Shown: positions 35,993-45,043 of the stretch, piece after piece
Position numbering within the stretch: position 1 is the stretch's first letter
Layout of the letters: each line of letters opens with the position of its first letter
DNA from: Duganella guangzhouensis
Lineage (GTDB): Bacteria > Pseudomonadota > Gammaproteobacteria > Burkholderiales > Burkholderiaceae_D
Assembly (NCBI RefSeq): GCF_009674535.1
Contig: NZ_WKJK01000008.1
Coordinates: 186,001-250,000, forward strand
Length of the DNA stretch: 64,000 nucleotides
Direction of reading: 5' to 3'
The notes under the pieces: generated by a model
What the model was told of the DNA's origin: nothing
Seen by the model: only the letters and a program-made list of their open reading frames with translations
Database searches by the model: none
Program-made: the position numbers and the translations under genes

Positions 35993-37330
35993 ATGCAAAA
36001 TGTCCTGCTTGTCGTTCTCGCCCTGTTGCTGGTCGCTTTGAACGGTTTCTTCGTCGCGGCCGAATTCGGCATCGTCACTCTGCGAAAAACGCGCGTGCGC
36101 GCCATCGCCAAGACTCAGGGATTAAGGGGGCGCATCCTCGGCAAGGTGCACGGCGAGCTGGATGCTTATCTGTCGGCCTGTCAGCTCGGTATCACGCTGG
36201 CTTCGCTGGGCCTCGGTTGGGTCGGTGAACCGGCCTTCGCCGGCCTGCTGGAGCCGCTGTTGACCTTTGTCGGCATCACTTCGCCCGAGCTGGTGCATGG
36301 CATCGCTTTCGTGTTCGCGTTTGGTGTGATCTCGTTCCTTCACATTGTGGTCGGCGAGCTGGCGCCAAAGTCGCTGGCGATTCGCATGCCGGAGGTGATC
36401 GGTCTGTGGAGCGCGCTGCCGCTGTATGGCTTTTATTGGGCCATGTATCCGTTCATTTATCTGCTGAACGCCAGCGCCAATATGGTGCTGCGCCTGGCCG
36501 GCCTGTCTGGCAAGGGCGGCCATGATAGTCACTATTCGACGGAGGAGCTGAAGCTGATCCTGCGCACCAGCCAGCCGGGCGAGAAATTCAATCAGGACGA
36601 GCGCAACATCCTGGCCCACTCGCTGGATTTCAGCGATCTGGCGGTGTCGGACCTGATGCGCCCGATTAACGAGGTGATCAGCCTGCACGCCGCCCGTCCG
36701 CTGCAGGACAATCTGGACGCCATGCTGCGCAACCGCTTCAGCCGCTATCCGTATTACGATAAGGATGGCGAGACGGTGCTGGGCGTGGTGCACCTGAAAG
36801 ACTTGTTCTTTGCCATGCAGTCCGGCAAGCCGGTCACCGATCTGGTGCCTTTCCTGCGTCCGGTGGAGACGATTTCCGCCCGCACGCCGGCGCTGGAACA
36901 GTTCCGCCGCTTCCGCGACGGCGCGCCGCACTTCGCGCTGATCGGCGAGAAGGGCAAGCGTCCGGTCGGCTTCATCACGCTCGATAATCTGCTGGGCGCG
37001 ATGGTGGGCGAGATCCACGACGAGTTCCGCCTCAACGAGAACGATTGGCTGAAGCAGCCGGACGGCACGCTGATCGGCAAGGCCAGCCTGCCGATCTTCT
37101 CGCTGGAACGCACGCTGGGTATCGATATCGAAAATGAGGAGCTGGGCCTGGAAGAGGTAGAATCTGTAGGCGGCCTGATCATGCTGAAGCTGGGCGATAT
37201 CCCGAAACAGGGACAACGCATCAGTTTCCGCAGTTTCGACATCGTCGCCAAGAAAATGAATGGCCCGCGTATCCTGCTGGTCAAGGTCATCCCCAAGGAT
37301 GACACCGAGGATAACGCCGACCAGGACTGA
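35993..37330 (+). CDS. CNNM/CorC-type (HlyC/CorC family) membrane transporter with CBS domains
   Basis: The protein is 445 residues from MQNVLLVV; no Shine-Dalgarno is seen and longer starts would read into the palindrome. The N-terminal DUF21/CNNM domain (about 1-190) has four membrane helices, with ALNGFFVAAEFGIVTLRKTR and SLGLGWVGEPA. A CBS pair (about 215-335) contains VSDLMRPINEVISL and GVVHLKDLF. A C-terminal CorC_HlyC domain follows (about 350-435, DGTLIGKASLPIFSLERTLG). The family is linked to Mg2+/Co2+ efflux or homeostasis. The older 'hemolysin' name is misleading. Confidence 0.9.
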   Translation: MQNVLLVVLALLLVALNGFFVAAEFGIVTLRKTRVRAIAKTQGLRGRILGKVHGELDAYLSACQLGITLASLGLGWVGEPAFAGLLEPLLTFVGITSPELVHGIAFVFAFGVISFLHIVVGELAPKSLAIRMPEVIGLWSALPLYGFYWAMYPFIYLLNASANMVLRLAGLSGKGGHDSHYSTEELKLILRTSQPGEKFNQDERNILAHSLDFSDLAVSDLMRPINEVISLHAARPLQDNLDAMLRNRFSRYPYYDKDGETVLGVVHLKDLFFAMQSGKPVTDLVPFLRPVETISARTPALEQFRRFRDGAPHFALIGEKGKRPVGFITLDNLLGAMVGEIHDEFRLNENDWLKQPDGTLIGKASLPIFSLERTLGIDIENEELGLEEVESVGGLIMLKLGDIPKQGQRISFRSFDIVAKKMNGPRILLVKVIPKDDTEDNADQD

Positions 37331-37356
37331 CCGGCGTCCGACGCCAGGGAGGAGAC

Positions 37357-38151
37357 ATGTTAGCCCGGCTGATCGTTTGCGGTGCCCTGCTGTGCCTGTC
37401 CGGCGCGGCCAGCGCCGACCACCATGGCCCGACCTGCGGCCATCTGCGCAGCGCTTTCTATGAATACGGCGCGCTCTATTACAAAACCGCCGACGGCCAC
37501 TGGACCGGCATCGACAAGGATGTGGTCGACGAGGTGGCGCGCCGGCTCGGCTGCACCATCGAGGCGCTGACCGATTCGCGGGTGCGCATCTGGGCCGGAC
37601 TCAGCGGCGGCAGCATCGATATGTCGGTGTCGGCGGTGGCGACGCCGGAGCGCGAGAAGATGGGCCGGCTGGTGCCGTATCTGGCCGAGCGCAACTATGT
37701 GCTGCTGCAAGCCTCGGCGCCGGACAACATGCACAGCATGGATGACTTCCTGGCCAATCCCGCGCTGAAAATCGGCGTCATCAAATCCTTCCGCCACGGC
37801 AAAGCCTACGATGCCTGGCTGGCGCAGTTGCGCGCGCGCGGCCGCGTCTACGAGGCGCCGGATTACGAGGCGCTGCTGCGCCTGTTCAAAGTGGGCCGGG
37901 TACACGCGGTGATGGCGATCAGCACCGGCTGGTATCCGCTGTTCAAGCGCGAACCGCTGCGCATCATGGACTGGGCGCCGCCCAAGGATGCCGTGATCGG
38001 CGGCCTGATCCTGTCGCGCCAACACATCGACGAAGCGCTGGCCGAACGTTTCAGCCAGACCATCCGCGCCATGCGCGAGGATGGCACGCTGAAGCGCATT
38101 TTCGAGCGCCACCTGAATCCCGAGCTGGCGGCCAAGCTGCTGAATTTCTAG
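37357..38151 (+). CDS. Periplasmic solute-binding protein (SBP_bac_3 type)
   Basis: This is a 264-residue exported protein (signal peptide GAASA-DH) with GGAGG before the ATG. The family-3 binding fold is visible in YYKTADGHWTGIDKDVVDEVARRLGC, the SVSAVATPEREKMGRLVPYLAERNYVLL hinge and LKIGVIKSFRHGKAYDAWL. No permease or ATPase gene is adjacent, so it is an orphan binding protein and may serve sensing or an unlinked amino-acid transporter. It overlaps the end of the convergent AI-2E gene by 4 nt. Confidence 0.82.
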   Translation: MLARLIVCGALLCLSGAASADHHGPTCGHLRSAFYEYGALYYKTADGHWTGIDKDVVDEVARRLGCTIEALTDSRVRIWAGLSGGSIDMSVSAVATPEREKMGRLVPYLAERNYVLLQASAPDNMHSMDDFLANPALKIGVIKSFRHGKAYDAWLAQLRARGRVYEAPDYEALLRLFKVGRVHAVMAISTGWYPLFKREPLRIMDWAPPKDAVIGGLILSRQHIDEALAERFSQTIRAMREDGTLKRIFERHLNPELAAKLLNF

Positions 38152-39188
38152 GGCTGGTGGGCAGCTGTCCAGTTGCGCAACAGGCCCAGCGCCACCGCCA
38201 GCAAGGTCGGGCCGATGAACAGGCCGACAAAGCCGAACGCCAGCACGCCGCCCATCACGCCCAGCAGTACCAGGATGAATGGCAGGTCGCTGCCGCGCGA
38301 GATCAGCATCGGCTTGACCACGTTGTCGACGCCGCTGATGACGAACATGCCCCATACGAACATGAAGATGGCCCAGCCGGTGCTGCCCTGGTTAAACAGC
38401 CAGATGGTGGCACCGCCCCAGATCAGCGGCGGGCCGACCGGTATCAGCGAGAACAAAAAGGTGGCCACCGACAGCAGAGCCACCGCCGGCACGCCGGCGA
38501 TCAGGAAGCCGATCGCGGCCACCACCGCCTGCGCCAGTGCCGTGCCCAGCAGGCCGTACATGACGCCGCGCACGGTGCGGCTGACGGTGTCGGCCACCGC
38601 CACGCTGTGTTCACCGATCAGCTTGTCCATGGCGATGGCCAATGCGCGCAGCATGGCCTGGCCATCTCGGTACAGAAAGAAGCTGACAAACACCGCCAGG
38701 CTGACCTGGGCCACACCGCTGCCCAGCACCATGCCGCCGCCCAGCAGCAGCCGGCGCGCTGGTTCCAGCAGGTTCTTGGCCACGTTCAGCAATTCCTCGC
38801 GGTTGTGCAGCAATTTGTTCAGATAGGTGTCGAGGTACTCCCCCACCACCGGAATATCCTTCAGCCAGGCCGGCGGGTCCAGCGTGCCGCTACCCAGGCC
38901 GGCCTTGATCTGGTCGTAGAAATCGGAGGCGTTGTCGGCGATATTCCAGGTCACCAGCGTCAGCGGCACGATGATCAGCAGCGTCAGGCCCACGCTCATC
39001 AGCAGCGCGGCGATGGTGCGGCGCTGCTTGAGCTTGTCCAACAGCCGCAGATACAGCGGCCAGCTGGAGATGGTGATGGCGGCGGCAAACAGAATCGCGG
39101 CCAGGAACGGCCGCAGCACGGTCAGGCAGCCGATCACCAGCAGGATGGTGGCGGCCAGGCGGGTGTAGGGCTGGAAGCGCTGTTGCAT
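38148..39188 (-). CDS. AI-2E family transporter
   Basis: This is a 346-residue polytopic protein with about seven to eight helices. The family pattern shows LAATILLVIGCLTVLRPFLAAILFAAAITISSWPLY at the start, the amphipathic loop region (about 85-150) and the late VMGGVLAFGFVGLFIGPTLLAVALGLL. Members are putative exporters (YdiK/PerM relatives) and only some are tied to autoinducer-2. It lies 14 nt upstream of the sco gene on the same strand and is probably co-transcribed. Confidence 0.85.
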   Translation of the reverse strand: MQQRFQPYTRLAATILLVIGCLTVLRPFLAAILFAAAITISSWPLYLRLLDKLKQRRTIAALLMSVGLTLLIIVPLTLVTWNIADNASDFYDQIKAGLGSGTLDPPAWLKDIPVVGEYLDTYLNKLLHNREELLNVAKNLLEPARRLLLGGGMVLGSGVAQVSLAVFVSFFLYRDGQAMLRALAIAMDKLIGEHSVAVADTVSRTVRGVMYGLLGTALAQAVVAAIGFLIAGVPAVALLSVATFLFSLIPVGPPLIWGGATIWLFNQGSTGWAIFMFVWGMFVISGVDNVVKPMLISRGSDLPFILVLLGVMGGVLAFGFVGLFIGPTLLAVALGLLRNWTAAHQP

Positions 39189-39202
39189 GCGGGGCTCCGG
39201 GG

Positions 39203-39799
39203 TCAGGACAGCAGCAGTTTCAGATCATGCACGGTGGTGCTGGTTGGCTGGCCGGGACGCAGCAGCAAGCGCAGCTTGCCGTCCTTGTCGAACACATAGC
39301 TGGCGGCGGTGTGGTCCATCGAATAGCTGCCCTTGGTCGTGCCCGGCACCTTGTTGTAGATGACCTTGAATTCCTTGGCGACGGCGGCGGTCTGCTCGGC
39401 GGTGCCGTACAGGCCGAGGAAGCGCTTGTCGAAGGCCGGCACGTATTCGGCCAGCAGCTTTTGCGTGTCGCGCTCGGGATCGACGGTGACGAACAGCACT
39501 TGCACCTGCTCGGCCTGCGGACCGAGCTGCTTCATCACTTCCGACATCTCGGCCATGGTGGTCGGGCACACGTCCGGGCACTGGGTATAGCCGAAGAACA
39601 TGATCACCGCCTTGCCCTTGAAATCGGCCATGGTGCGCGGCTTGCCGTTATGGTCGGTCAAAGCGAAATCGCGACCGAAGTTGGCGCCGGTCAGGTCAGT
39701 GCCCTGGAACACCTGCTTGGGCGCCGCCGCCCCCGGCTTCTCGCCGCAGCCGGCCAGCAGGGAAACAGCAATCAGGACAAAGGCTAGGAGTTTTTTCAT
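39203..39799 (-). CDS. SCO1/SenC copper chaperone, lipoprotein
   Basis: The protein is 198 residues from MKKLLAFV, with lipobox VSLLAGC. A thioredoxin-like fold carries the copper-binding CxxxC in GYTQCPDVCPTTMAEM and the distal His in YSMDHTAASYVFDKDGKLRL. It inserts or reduces copper in the CuA centre of cytochrome oxidase subunit II. It is close to the ctaA/ctaB end of the oxidase block but separated from ctaB by the ACAD-like gene and two small plus-strand ORFs. Confidence 0.92.
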   Translation of the reverse strand: MKKLLAFVLIAVSLLAGCGEKPGAAAPKQVFQGTDLTGANFGRDFALTDHNGKPRTMADFKGKAVIMFFGYTQCPDVCPTTMAEMSEVMKQLGPQAEQVQVLFVTVDPERDTQKLLAEYVPAFDKRFLGLYGTAEQTAAVAKEFKVIYNKVPGTTKGSYSMDHTAASYVFDKDGKLRLLLRPGQPTSTTVHDLKLLLS

Positions 39800-39895
39800 T
39801 GGGGCGTGTCTTTCAGTTGAACTTGTTTTATCGCAGGCTGGTCTAAGCAGCATGATGCCATCATCAATGCTTGAGTTGCACACAAAGAGGCAATC

Positions 39896-40162
39896 ATGAC
39901 CGAAAGCGACACCAAAGAAAAGATTCACACCGCAATCACCAGATCCGAACACCTATGGCGTACAGCGACGGGCATCGCGCGCGATACCGGTCTGGCCCTG
40001 GAAACAGTCATAAAAACCCTCGAAACAGGCGATGGATTTCTACAGGCCGATCATACCAATGGGAGGGGGCAATCCCTGTACACAACCAGAGAGAAATACC
40101 TTTCGGACACGCCTTGGCACCGCAGACTACTTGATCTGATAGTCAATAAAGTCGGGGTTTGA
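39896..40162 (+). CDS. Small winged-helix-like protein of unknown function
   Basis: This 88-residue protein has an AGAGG site before the ATG. The order LWRTATGIARDTGLALETVIKTLETGDGF...GQSLYTTREKYL reads as a helix-turn-helix with a beta wing, similar to small MarR/DUF-type DNA-binding domains. I cannot name a family. It and the next short ORF have a visibly lower GC content than the oxidase genes around them and break the usual ctaB-sco order, suggesting insertion. Confidence 0.6.
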   Translation: MTESDTKEKIHTAITRSEHLWRTATGIARDTGLALETVIKTLETGDGFLQADHTNGRGQSLYTTREKYLSDTPWHRRLLDLIVNKVGV

Positions 40163-40163
40163 C

Positions 40164-40304
40164 ATGCATCCAATCGCCCCTACAACCAACTTGGAATTGG
40201 TGCTCATCGCAGGTGCCGGTCTGAGTGTCTCCACGACATTGCAGTCTATGGTCGCGAAAGCATCGGTCGATTCAAGTCGTGCCCACACGGGTGAGCAAAA
40301 ATAA
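40164..40304 (+). CDS. Possible 46-residue ORF following the winged-helix gene
   Basis: An ATG one base after the preceding TGA opens 46 codons (MHPIAPTTNLELVLIAGAGLSVSTTLQS at the start) ending just before the convergent ACAD-like gene. The middle is mildly hydrophobic. The tight spacing suggests coupled translation, but there is no independent evidence for expression or any recognised family. Confidence 0.3.
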   Translation: MHPIAPTTNLELVLIAGAGLSVSTTLQSMVAKASVDSSRAHTGEQK

Positions 40305-40305
40305 C

Positions 40306-41355
40306 TTAGGGGAGTAACAGCGGGTGCTGGGCGGCGGTGTGGAAGTCGCGCCAGACCTGGTTGAGCGGGCTGGCTTCTTCGGCTGCCCACAGGCCGCAGT
40401 ACGGATACAGCGTGTTCACGGCGGCGCGCGCGGCGCCTACCAATCCCAGCGAGGCGGCGCGCACGGCGGCGATGGTCGCCGCGTCCAGCGTCTTGCCGGA
40501 CTCGACTTGCGCCCAGCTGCTGTCCAGCATAGCAAAAAAGTGGATGCGCGCGTCGGCCAGTGCTTGTGCGTGTGTGTCCAGCAGGCTGACCTCATGGCGT
40601 TTGCGACGCACAATCTGCTCACGCGCCAGTTGCAGGAAATGCGAGGCCATGCCGGCGATGCTGGCGCTCAGCGTGACGTCGGCCAGCGAGTAGAAAGGGT
40701 AGCGGTACAGCGGACCCGGCGCGGTGGCCGCGTCCGGGCTGATGGTGAAACCGTGATCGGCGTGCACCCATTGCGCATCGATGCGGTAGCGATGCGTGCC
40801 GCTGGCGCGCATGCCCATGCACTGCCATGACGGCAGCATTTGCACCTGCGCCGCCGGCACGATGAAGGCGCGCACGCGCGGCGCACCCTGAGCGTCCAGC
40901 AGCGGTTGGCCGGCACGTTGCAGCACCGCGTTCAGCGTGAAATGCGTGGCCATCGGCGCGCCGCTGGCGAAGTCCCAGGCGCCCGTGATGCGGTAACCGT
41001 CACCCTCCTCCTCGGCCACGCCGGTCGGCGCGCCGCTGCCACCAACACACACGCGCCGCGTGCCGATGATGTCGCGCGCCACATGCGGCGGCAGGAAGCC
41101 GGCAAACCAGCCGGCGCCGGCGCACAGCGTCAACACCCAGCCCATGCTGCCATCGACCGCCGCAACCGCCTCCTCCAGCCGCACCGCCTGCGGCAGCGGC
41201 AATTCCGCGCCGCCGGCCGCGCGCGGCGCCAGCATGCTCAGCCAGCCGCGACTGTGCAGCAAGGCGCGCTGCACCGGATGCAGAAAGCGCGCGGCATCGG
41301 CCGCCGCCACATGGCGCCGGATCCGGTCAGCATCGCGTGTGTTCAGTGGCAGCAA
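40306..41355 (-). CDS. Acyl-CoA dehydrogenase-like flavoprotein (monooxygenase branch)
   Basis: This is about 349 residues. The first usable start is a TTG directly after the ctaB stop and in the same frame. The fold follows the acyl-CoA dehydrogenase pattern: helical N-domain (VQRALLHSRGWLSMLAPRAAGGAELPL), beta-domain (GGSGAPTGVAEEEGDGYRITGAWDFASGAPMATHF) and helical C-domain ending in an HTAAQHPLLLP tail. The glycine-rich 'SGxxWDFASG' region resembles HsaA/DszC-like flavin-dependent hydroxylases rather than true fatty-acid dehydrogenases. The substrate is unknown and a link with heme O synthesis is not obvious. Confidence 0.75.
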   Translation of the reverse strand: MLPLNTRDADRIRRHVAAADAARFLHPVQRALLHSRGWLSMLAPRAAGGAELPLPQAVRLEEAVAAVDGSMGWVLTLCAGAGWFAGFLPPHVARDIIGTRRVCVGGSGAPTGVAEEEGDGYRITGAWDFASGAPMATHFTLNAVLQRAGQPLLDAQGAPRVRAFIVPAAQVQMLPSWQCMGMRASGTHRYRIDAQWVHADHGFTISPDAATAPGPLYRYPFYSLADVTLSASIAGMASHFLQLAREQIVRRKRHEVSLLDTHAQALADARIHFFAMLDSSWAQVESGKTLDAATIAAVRAASLGLVGAARAAVNTLYPYCGLWAAEEASPLNQVWRDFHTAAQHPLLLP

Positions 41356-42252
41356 TCAGAGTTTGATGTAGTGGTCCACCAGCAAGGCCACGAACAGCAG
41401 GCCGAGGTAGATGATCGACCAGGCAAACGCCTTGCGGGCGATCAGGTCGGTGTAGTGGCGGTAGATTTTCCACGCGTGACGCAGGAACACCGCGTTCAGG
41501 ATCACCGCGCTGATCAGGTAGATCAGGCCGCTCATCTGCACCGCATACGGCAGCAGCGTGGTGGCCGCCAGCGCGATCGAATACAGCCAGACGTGGAATT
41601 GGGTGAACTGCATGCCATGCGTAACCGGCAGCATCGGCAGCCCGGACTTGGCGTAATCATCGCGACGGTACAGCGCCAGCGCCCAGAAATGCGGCGGGGT
41701 CCAGACGAAGATAATCATCACCAGCAGCCACGCCTGCATCGGCACCTCGTTGGCGACGGCGGCCCAGCCCAGCGCCGGCGGCATCGCCCCCGACAGACCA
41801 CCGATAACGATGTTCTGCGGCGTGGCCGGCTTCAAGATCATGGTGTAAATGATGGCGTAGCCGAGGAAAGTGACAAAGGTCAGCCACATGGTCAACGGAT
41901 TGACCTTGTTATACAACACCCACATGCCGGCGCCGCCAATCACCAGCGCAAACACCACCGTCTGCCCGACCGAAATATCGCCCAGCGCCATCGGCCGCCG
42001 CGCGGTGCGCGCCATGCGGGCGTCAATCTCGCGCTCGGCCAGGCAGTTGACGGCAAACGCCGCCCCGGTCAACAGCCAGATGCCCACCGTGGCCCACAGC
42101 ACCAGTTGCCAATCCGGCAATCCATCCGGCGTGCCGAGGAACATGCCGATGACGGCACAGAACACGGCCAGCTGAGTGACGCGCGGTTTGGTCAGCGCCC
42201 AGAATTGCGAGGCGCGGCTCTGATGTTTGGTGGTTACGGTTTGCGTGGTCAT
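41356..42252 (-). CDS. ctaB: Protoheme IX farnesyltransferase (heme O synthase)
   Basis: The protein is 298 residues from [11 protein letters not shown]; an upstream in-frame extension overlaps ctaA and lacks family similarity. It is a UbiA-superfamily prenyltransferase with about nine helices. The first Asp-rich motif region reads [19 protein letters not shown] and the second [27 protein letters not shown] at the start and [11 protein letters not shown] are diagnostic for CtaB/CyoE. It adds a farnesyl chain to heme B for cytochrome oxidase. It follows ctaA by 13 nt. Confidence 0.95.
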   Translation of the reverse strand: MTTQTVTTKHQSRASQFWALTKPRVTQLAVFCAVIGMFLGTPDGLPDWQLVLWATVGIWLLTGAAFAVNCLAEREIDARMARTARRPMALGDISVGQTVVFALVIGGAGMWVLYNKVNPLTMWLTFVTFLGYAIIYTMILKPATPQNIVIGGLSGAMPPALGWAAVANEVPMQAWLLVMIIFVWTPPHFWALALYRRDDYAKSGLPMLPVTHGMQFTQFHVWLYSIALAATTLLPYAVQMSGLIYLISAVILNAVFLRHAWKIYRHYTDLIARKAFAWSIIYLGLLFVALLVDHYIKL

Positions 42253-42265
42253 GAGGGTTGCAGAG

Positions 42266-43420
42266 TCAATGCCGTACCGTTGACGCAGGCGGATGTGCAC
42301 TGCCTGACGCTGCCTTTTTGGCAACGTCATATTGGTACTTAGCCTTGTAGTTTAACATGGTCAGCAAAAGTACCAGCAGCGCGGCCCCCGCGTTGTGCAA
42401 TACAGCAATTGTCAGCGGGAAACTCAGATAGATGGTGGCGATGCCGGTGGCCAGCTGCGCCACCAGCACCAGCGCGATGTTGCGCGCGGTTTTATGCAGG
42501 GTATCGTGGCCCCAGGCGCGCCACGCCGCGTAGCCGGCCACCAGCGCCACGATAAAGCCCATATTCCGGTGCACCCAATGGATCGCCGTCAGCGCCGAGA
42601 ACGGCAGATAGTGGCCGGCCGCCGTCTTGCCCAGCTCGCGCCACAGCGTGAAGCCGTGCTCGAAGTCCATCTCCGGCACCAGCTTGCCGCCGCACAGCGG
42701 GAAATCGGTACAGGCCAGCGTGGCGTAATTGGTGCTGGTCCAGCCGCCCAGCGCCAGTTGCACCAGCAGCGCGACCGCCGCCAGCGCGGCAAAGATGCGG
42801 ATATTGCGCATCGCCGGCGCCGAGGCGCTGACCACGGTGCGCGGCGACGCCAGATGATTCTGGCGGCCGCCGTACCACACCAGCATGGCCAGCAGCCCCA
42901 TGCCCAGCAGCAGATGGGTGGTGACGATCACCGGCTGCAGCTTCAGCGTCACGGTCCAGGCGCCGAACGCGCCTTGCAGGCACACCGCCAGCAACAGCGC
43001 GGTCGGCATCCACGGCGCGTACTCCGGGCGGCGCTGCTTCAGCCATTGGTTCCAGCTTTGCGCCATCATCGCCACGATCAGCACACCGATGGTCATCGCC
43101 AGATAGCGGTGGATCATCTCGACCCACGCCTTGAATACCGTCACCGGCCCGGTCGGCATCAGCGCCTCCGCCGCCACGATCTGCTCGTGCGCGATGAAGG
43201 GATTGGCGGCGCCGTAGCAGCCCGGCCAGTCCGGGCAGCCGAGGCCGGAATCGGTCAGGCGGGTGAAGGCGCCGAACACGATCAGGTCCAGCGTCAGGAA
43301 TACGCAGACCCAGACCAGCTTGCGGTATTTGTTGGCGTCCGACGAAGTCCAGACGATGGCGGCCGGCAGCAGCGCGATCATCAGCGCGGTAATGGCCATT
43401 TGAGCGAGAGTGAGATGCAT
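42266..43420 (-). CDS. ctaA: Heme A synthase (COX15/CtaA)
   Basis: This is a 384-residue, eight-helix membrane protein. Heme-binding His residues appear in [33 protein letters not shown] and [32 protein letters not shown] and [21 protein letters not shown] are conserved Cys-containing loops. It oxidises heme O to heme A with CtaB. The ATG is preferred at 43420; a longer in-frame extension lacks membrane sequence. It lies 2 nt after the SCO-like gene. Confidence 0.95.
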   Translation of the reverse strand: MHLTLAQMAITALMIALLPAAIVWTSSDANKYRKLVWVCVFLTLDLIVFGAFTRLTDSGLGCPDWPGCYGAANPFIAHEQIVAAEALMPTGPVTVFKAWVEMIHRYLAMTIGVLIVAMMAQSWNQWLKQRRPEYAPWMPTALLLAVCLQGAFGAWTVTLKLQPVIVTTHLLLGMGLLAMLVWYGGRQNHLASPRTVVSASAPAMRNIRIFAALAAVALLVQLALGGWTSTNYATLACTDFPLCGGKLVPEMDFEHGFTLWRELGKTAAGHYLPFSALTAIHWVHRNMGFIVALVAGYAAWRAWGHDTLHKTARNIALVLVAQLATGIATIYLSFPLTIAVLHNAGAALLVLLLTMLNYKAKYQYDVAKKAASGSAHPPASTVRH

Positions 43421-43422
43421 GA

Positions 43423-44055
43423 CTAACCTATTGCGGAAGCTTTCAACAGTTTGGCGATGTCCTTGTGGACCCGCTTGACCTTCTCGATATCGCTGGACAC
43501 CGCGCCGGCCGGGAAGCGCATCATCAGATTGCCCAGCGGGTCGATCAGGTACACATGATCGGACGCGCGATCGGCCACACCGGGTTCCAGCGGCAGCCAA
43601 TGATCCACCGCCGCAGCCGGCGCGCGCAGCATGCGGGTGCCGTCGTTCACGCGCAGCAGCATGGTTTCCAGCGGCTGGTTATCGGTAATCAGCCAAACCC
43701 GCTCGATGCGCTCCATTTCCTTGCCCTGCATGGTGCGCAGCTGACGCATCGCGAACAACTGATCCTGGCAGGCTTGCGTGCAATCGGACGGCCCCACCTT
43801 CAGCATAATCCATTTGCCCTTGAAATCCTCCAGTTTCGCCGGCTTGCCGTCCAGCGTGGTGCTGGCCATGGCGGGGATCGGGTAGGCGCGCGGATCGATC
43901 AGCGCGCCGTAATTGGTTGCCCCACCTTTGGGTTTGACAACGTAGTAAGTAAAGTACGACGCCAGCAGCGGCGCCGCGCACACCGCCAGCACAGCCAGCA
44001 ATTTCCAGCGGCCACGGCCAACCGGGTTATTTGGTTTTTCCACGTCTGAATCCAT
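43423..44055 (-). CDS. SCO-like cytochrome oxidase assembly protein, single TM
   Basis: This is a 210-residue protein with one N-terminal TM (WKLLAVLAVCAAPLLASYFTYYV). A thioredoxin-like domain has a CxxxC (PSDCTQACQDQLFAM) and the SCO-type DHVYLIDPLGNLMMRF, so copper-binding residues are potentially intact. It lies between SURF1 (29-nt overlap) and ctaA in the operon, so a role in copper or redox maturation of the oxidase is likely. It differs from the lipoprotein SCO at 39203-39799 in anchoring. Confidence 0.82.
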   Translation of the reverse strand: MDSDVEKPNNPVGRGRWKLLAVLAVCAAPLLASYFTYYVVKPKGGATNYGALIDPRAYPIPAMASTTLDGKPAKLEDFKGKWIMLKVGPSDCTQACQDQLFAMRQLRTMQGKEMERIERVWLITDNQPLETMLLRVNDGTRMLRAPAAAVDHWLPLEPGVADRASDHVYLIDPLGNLMMRFPAGAVSSDIEKVKRVHKDIAKLLKASAIG

Positions 44056-44752
44056 TCACAACAAAAAAGACAACGGCCATCGCCGACAGCGCATACCACT
44101 GGAAGGCGTAGCCCTGATGTTTTTCCACGCCCAGCGACGGCGCCGGCCAGTCGCGCACCAATTGCACATCGTCGCCGCCCGGCTGCGCCGGCGCGCTTTG
44201 CTCGACCACGAACGGTTGCATGGTCAGGCCGCTGTCCTTGGCCAGTTGCAGCGGATCGGCATTCTGCACGATGGCGTTCGGGGTCAGCGTCGGCGTGGCG
44301 GCCAGTTCCATCACATGACCGGCATCATGCCGCGCCACGCCCTGCAGCGTGACGGTGCCCTCAGGCGTTTGCAGCGGCGGCAGCTTGTCGCGCACTTGCG
44401 GATCGCGCGGCAACCAGCCACGCGCCACCAGCACATGCATATTGGAGCCGGCGAGTTTAAACGGCATCAGCAGATAGAAACCGGCGCGCCCCTGATACGG
44501 CCGATTGTCCAGATATACCGGCCAGCCGCGCACGAATTCGCCGCTCAGCATGACGCGGCGCCACGCCACGGCATCGGCCGCCAGCGGCACGCCGTTCAGC
44601 GTCAGCGGCGCCGCCTGCGCGCCCAAGGACAGCTTTTGCTGCAGCGCGATCTTTTGCTCGGCGCGGCGGGTCTGCCAGTTACCCAGCTGTATGCCCAGCG
44701 TCACCACCAGCGCCGTGGCGACGAAAGGAATCAATTTAAAGCGGAACGCCAT
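44027..44752 (-). CDS. SURF1-family cytochrome oxidase assembly protein
   Basis: This is a 241-residue protein with an N-terminal TM (FVATALVVTLGIQLGNWQTRRAEQK) and a C-terminal TM (YALSAMAVVFFVVNGF). The conserved SURF1 block VARGWLPRD and the late HQGYAFQWYALSA sequence are present. The family helps insert heme A into subunit I. It is divergent from the DUF2909 gene, with 38 nt between starts. Confidence 0.92.
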   Translation of the reverse strand: MAFRFKLIPFVATALVVTLGIQLGNWQTRRAEQKIALQQKLSLGAQAAPLTLNGVPLAADAVAWRRVMLSGEFVRGWPVYLDNRPYQGRAGFYLLMPFKLAGSNMHVLVARGWLPRDPQVRDKLPPLQTPEGTVTLQGVARHDAGHVMELAATPTLTPNAIVQNADPLQLAKDSGLTMQPFVVEQSAPAQPGGDDVQLVRDWPAPSLGVEKHQGYAFQWYALSAMAVVFFVVNGFRRGKTK

Positions 44753-44790
44753 TACAATGGAACCTCGATCAAATCGCCACTCCTGATGCC

Positions 44791-44997
44791 ATGAAAATTG
44801 CCGTCGCCATCGCGTTCATCCTGATCCTCGGCAGCCTGGGTTCGGCCTGGTTCTTCCTGATGCGCGACAAGGGCCGCAGCAACAACACCGTGCGCGCGCT
44901 GGCGCTGCGGGTAGCGTTGTCGATCACGCTGTTCCTGCTGATTCTGCTGGCCTACCGCATGGGCTATATCCACCCCACCGGCATCCGCGTCGGATAA
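44791..44997 (+). CDS. Twin-TM protein, DUF2909 family
   Basis: This 68-residue protein has two membrane helices (about 3-24 and about 40-58) joined by a basic loop (MRDKGRSNNTVRALALR). Small twin-helix DUF2909 proteins are commonly located next to cytochrome oxidase genes in beta- and gammaproteobacteria and may help assembly. It is encoded on the opposite strand to the oxidase genes and ends at a bidirectional terminator. Confidence 0.8.
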   Translation: MKIAVAIAFILILGSLGSAWFFLMRDKGRSNNTVRALALRVALSITLFLLILLAYRMGYIHPTGIRVG

Positions 44998-45024
44998 AAA
45001 AAGCCGCACCGGAGTGCGGCTTTT
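44996..45024. terminator. Bidirectional terminator between DUF2909 and ctaE
   Basis: A 9-bp stem AAGCCGCAC (45001-45009) pairs with GTGCGGCTT (45014-45022) around a CGGA loop. It is flanked by seven A (44996-45002) and four T (45021-45024). It would stop ctaE transcripts on the minus strand (U7) and more weakly the DUF2909 transcript. SURF1/ctaA/ctaB therefore probably need their own promoter. Confidence 0.8.
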
Positions 45025-45043
45025 GTGCCTGCCATTATAGCGC

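Noticed and set aside
39187-39205. CGGGGTCAGG at the sco end looks like the REP core
   Set aside because: Only about nine bases match, they include the sco stop codon, and there is no inverted arm.
42395-43426. Plus-strand frame opposite ctaA, rich in Arg/Gln/His
   Set aside because: It is antisense to a well-supported membrane protein, and the composition is that of a shadow frame.
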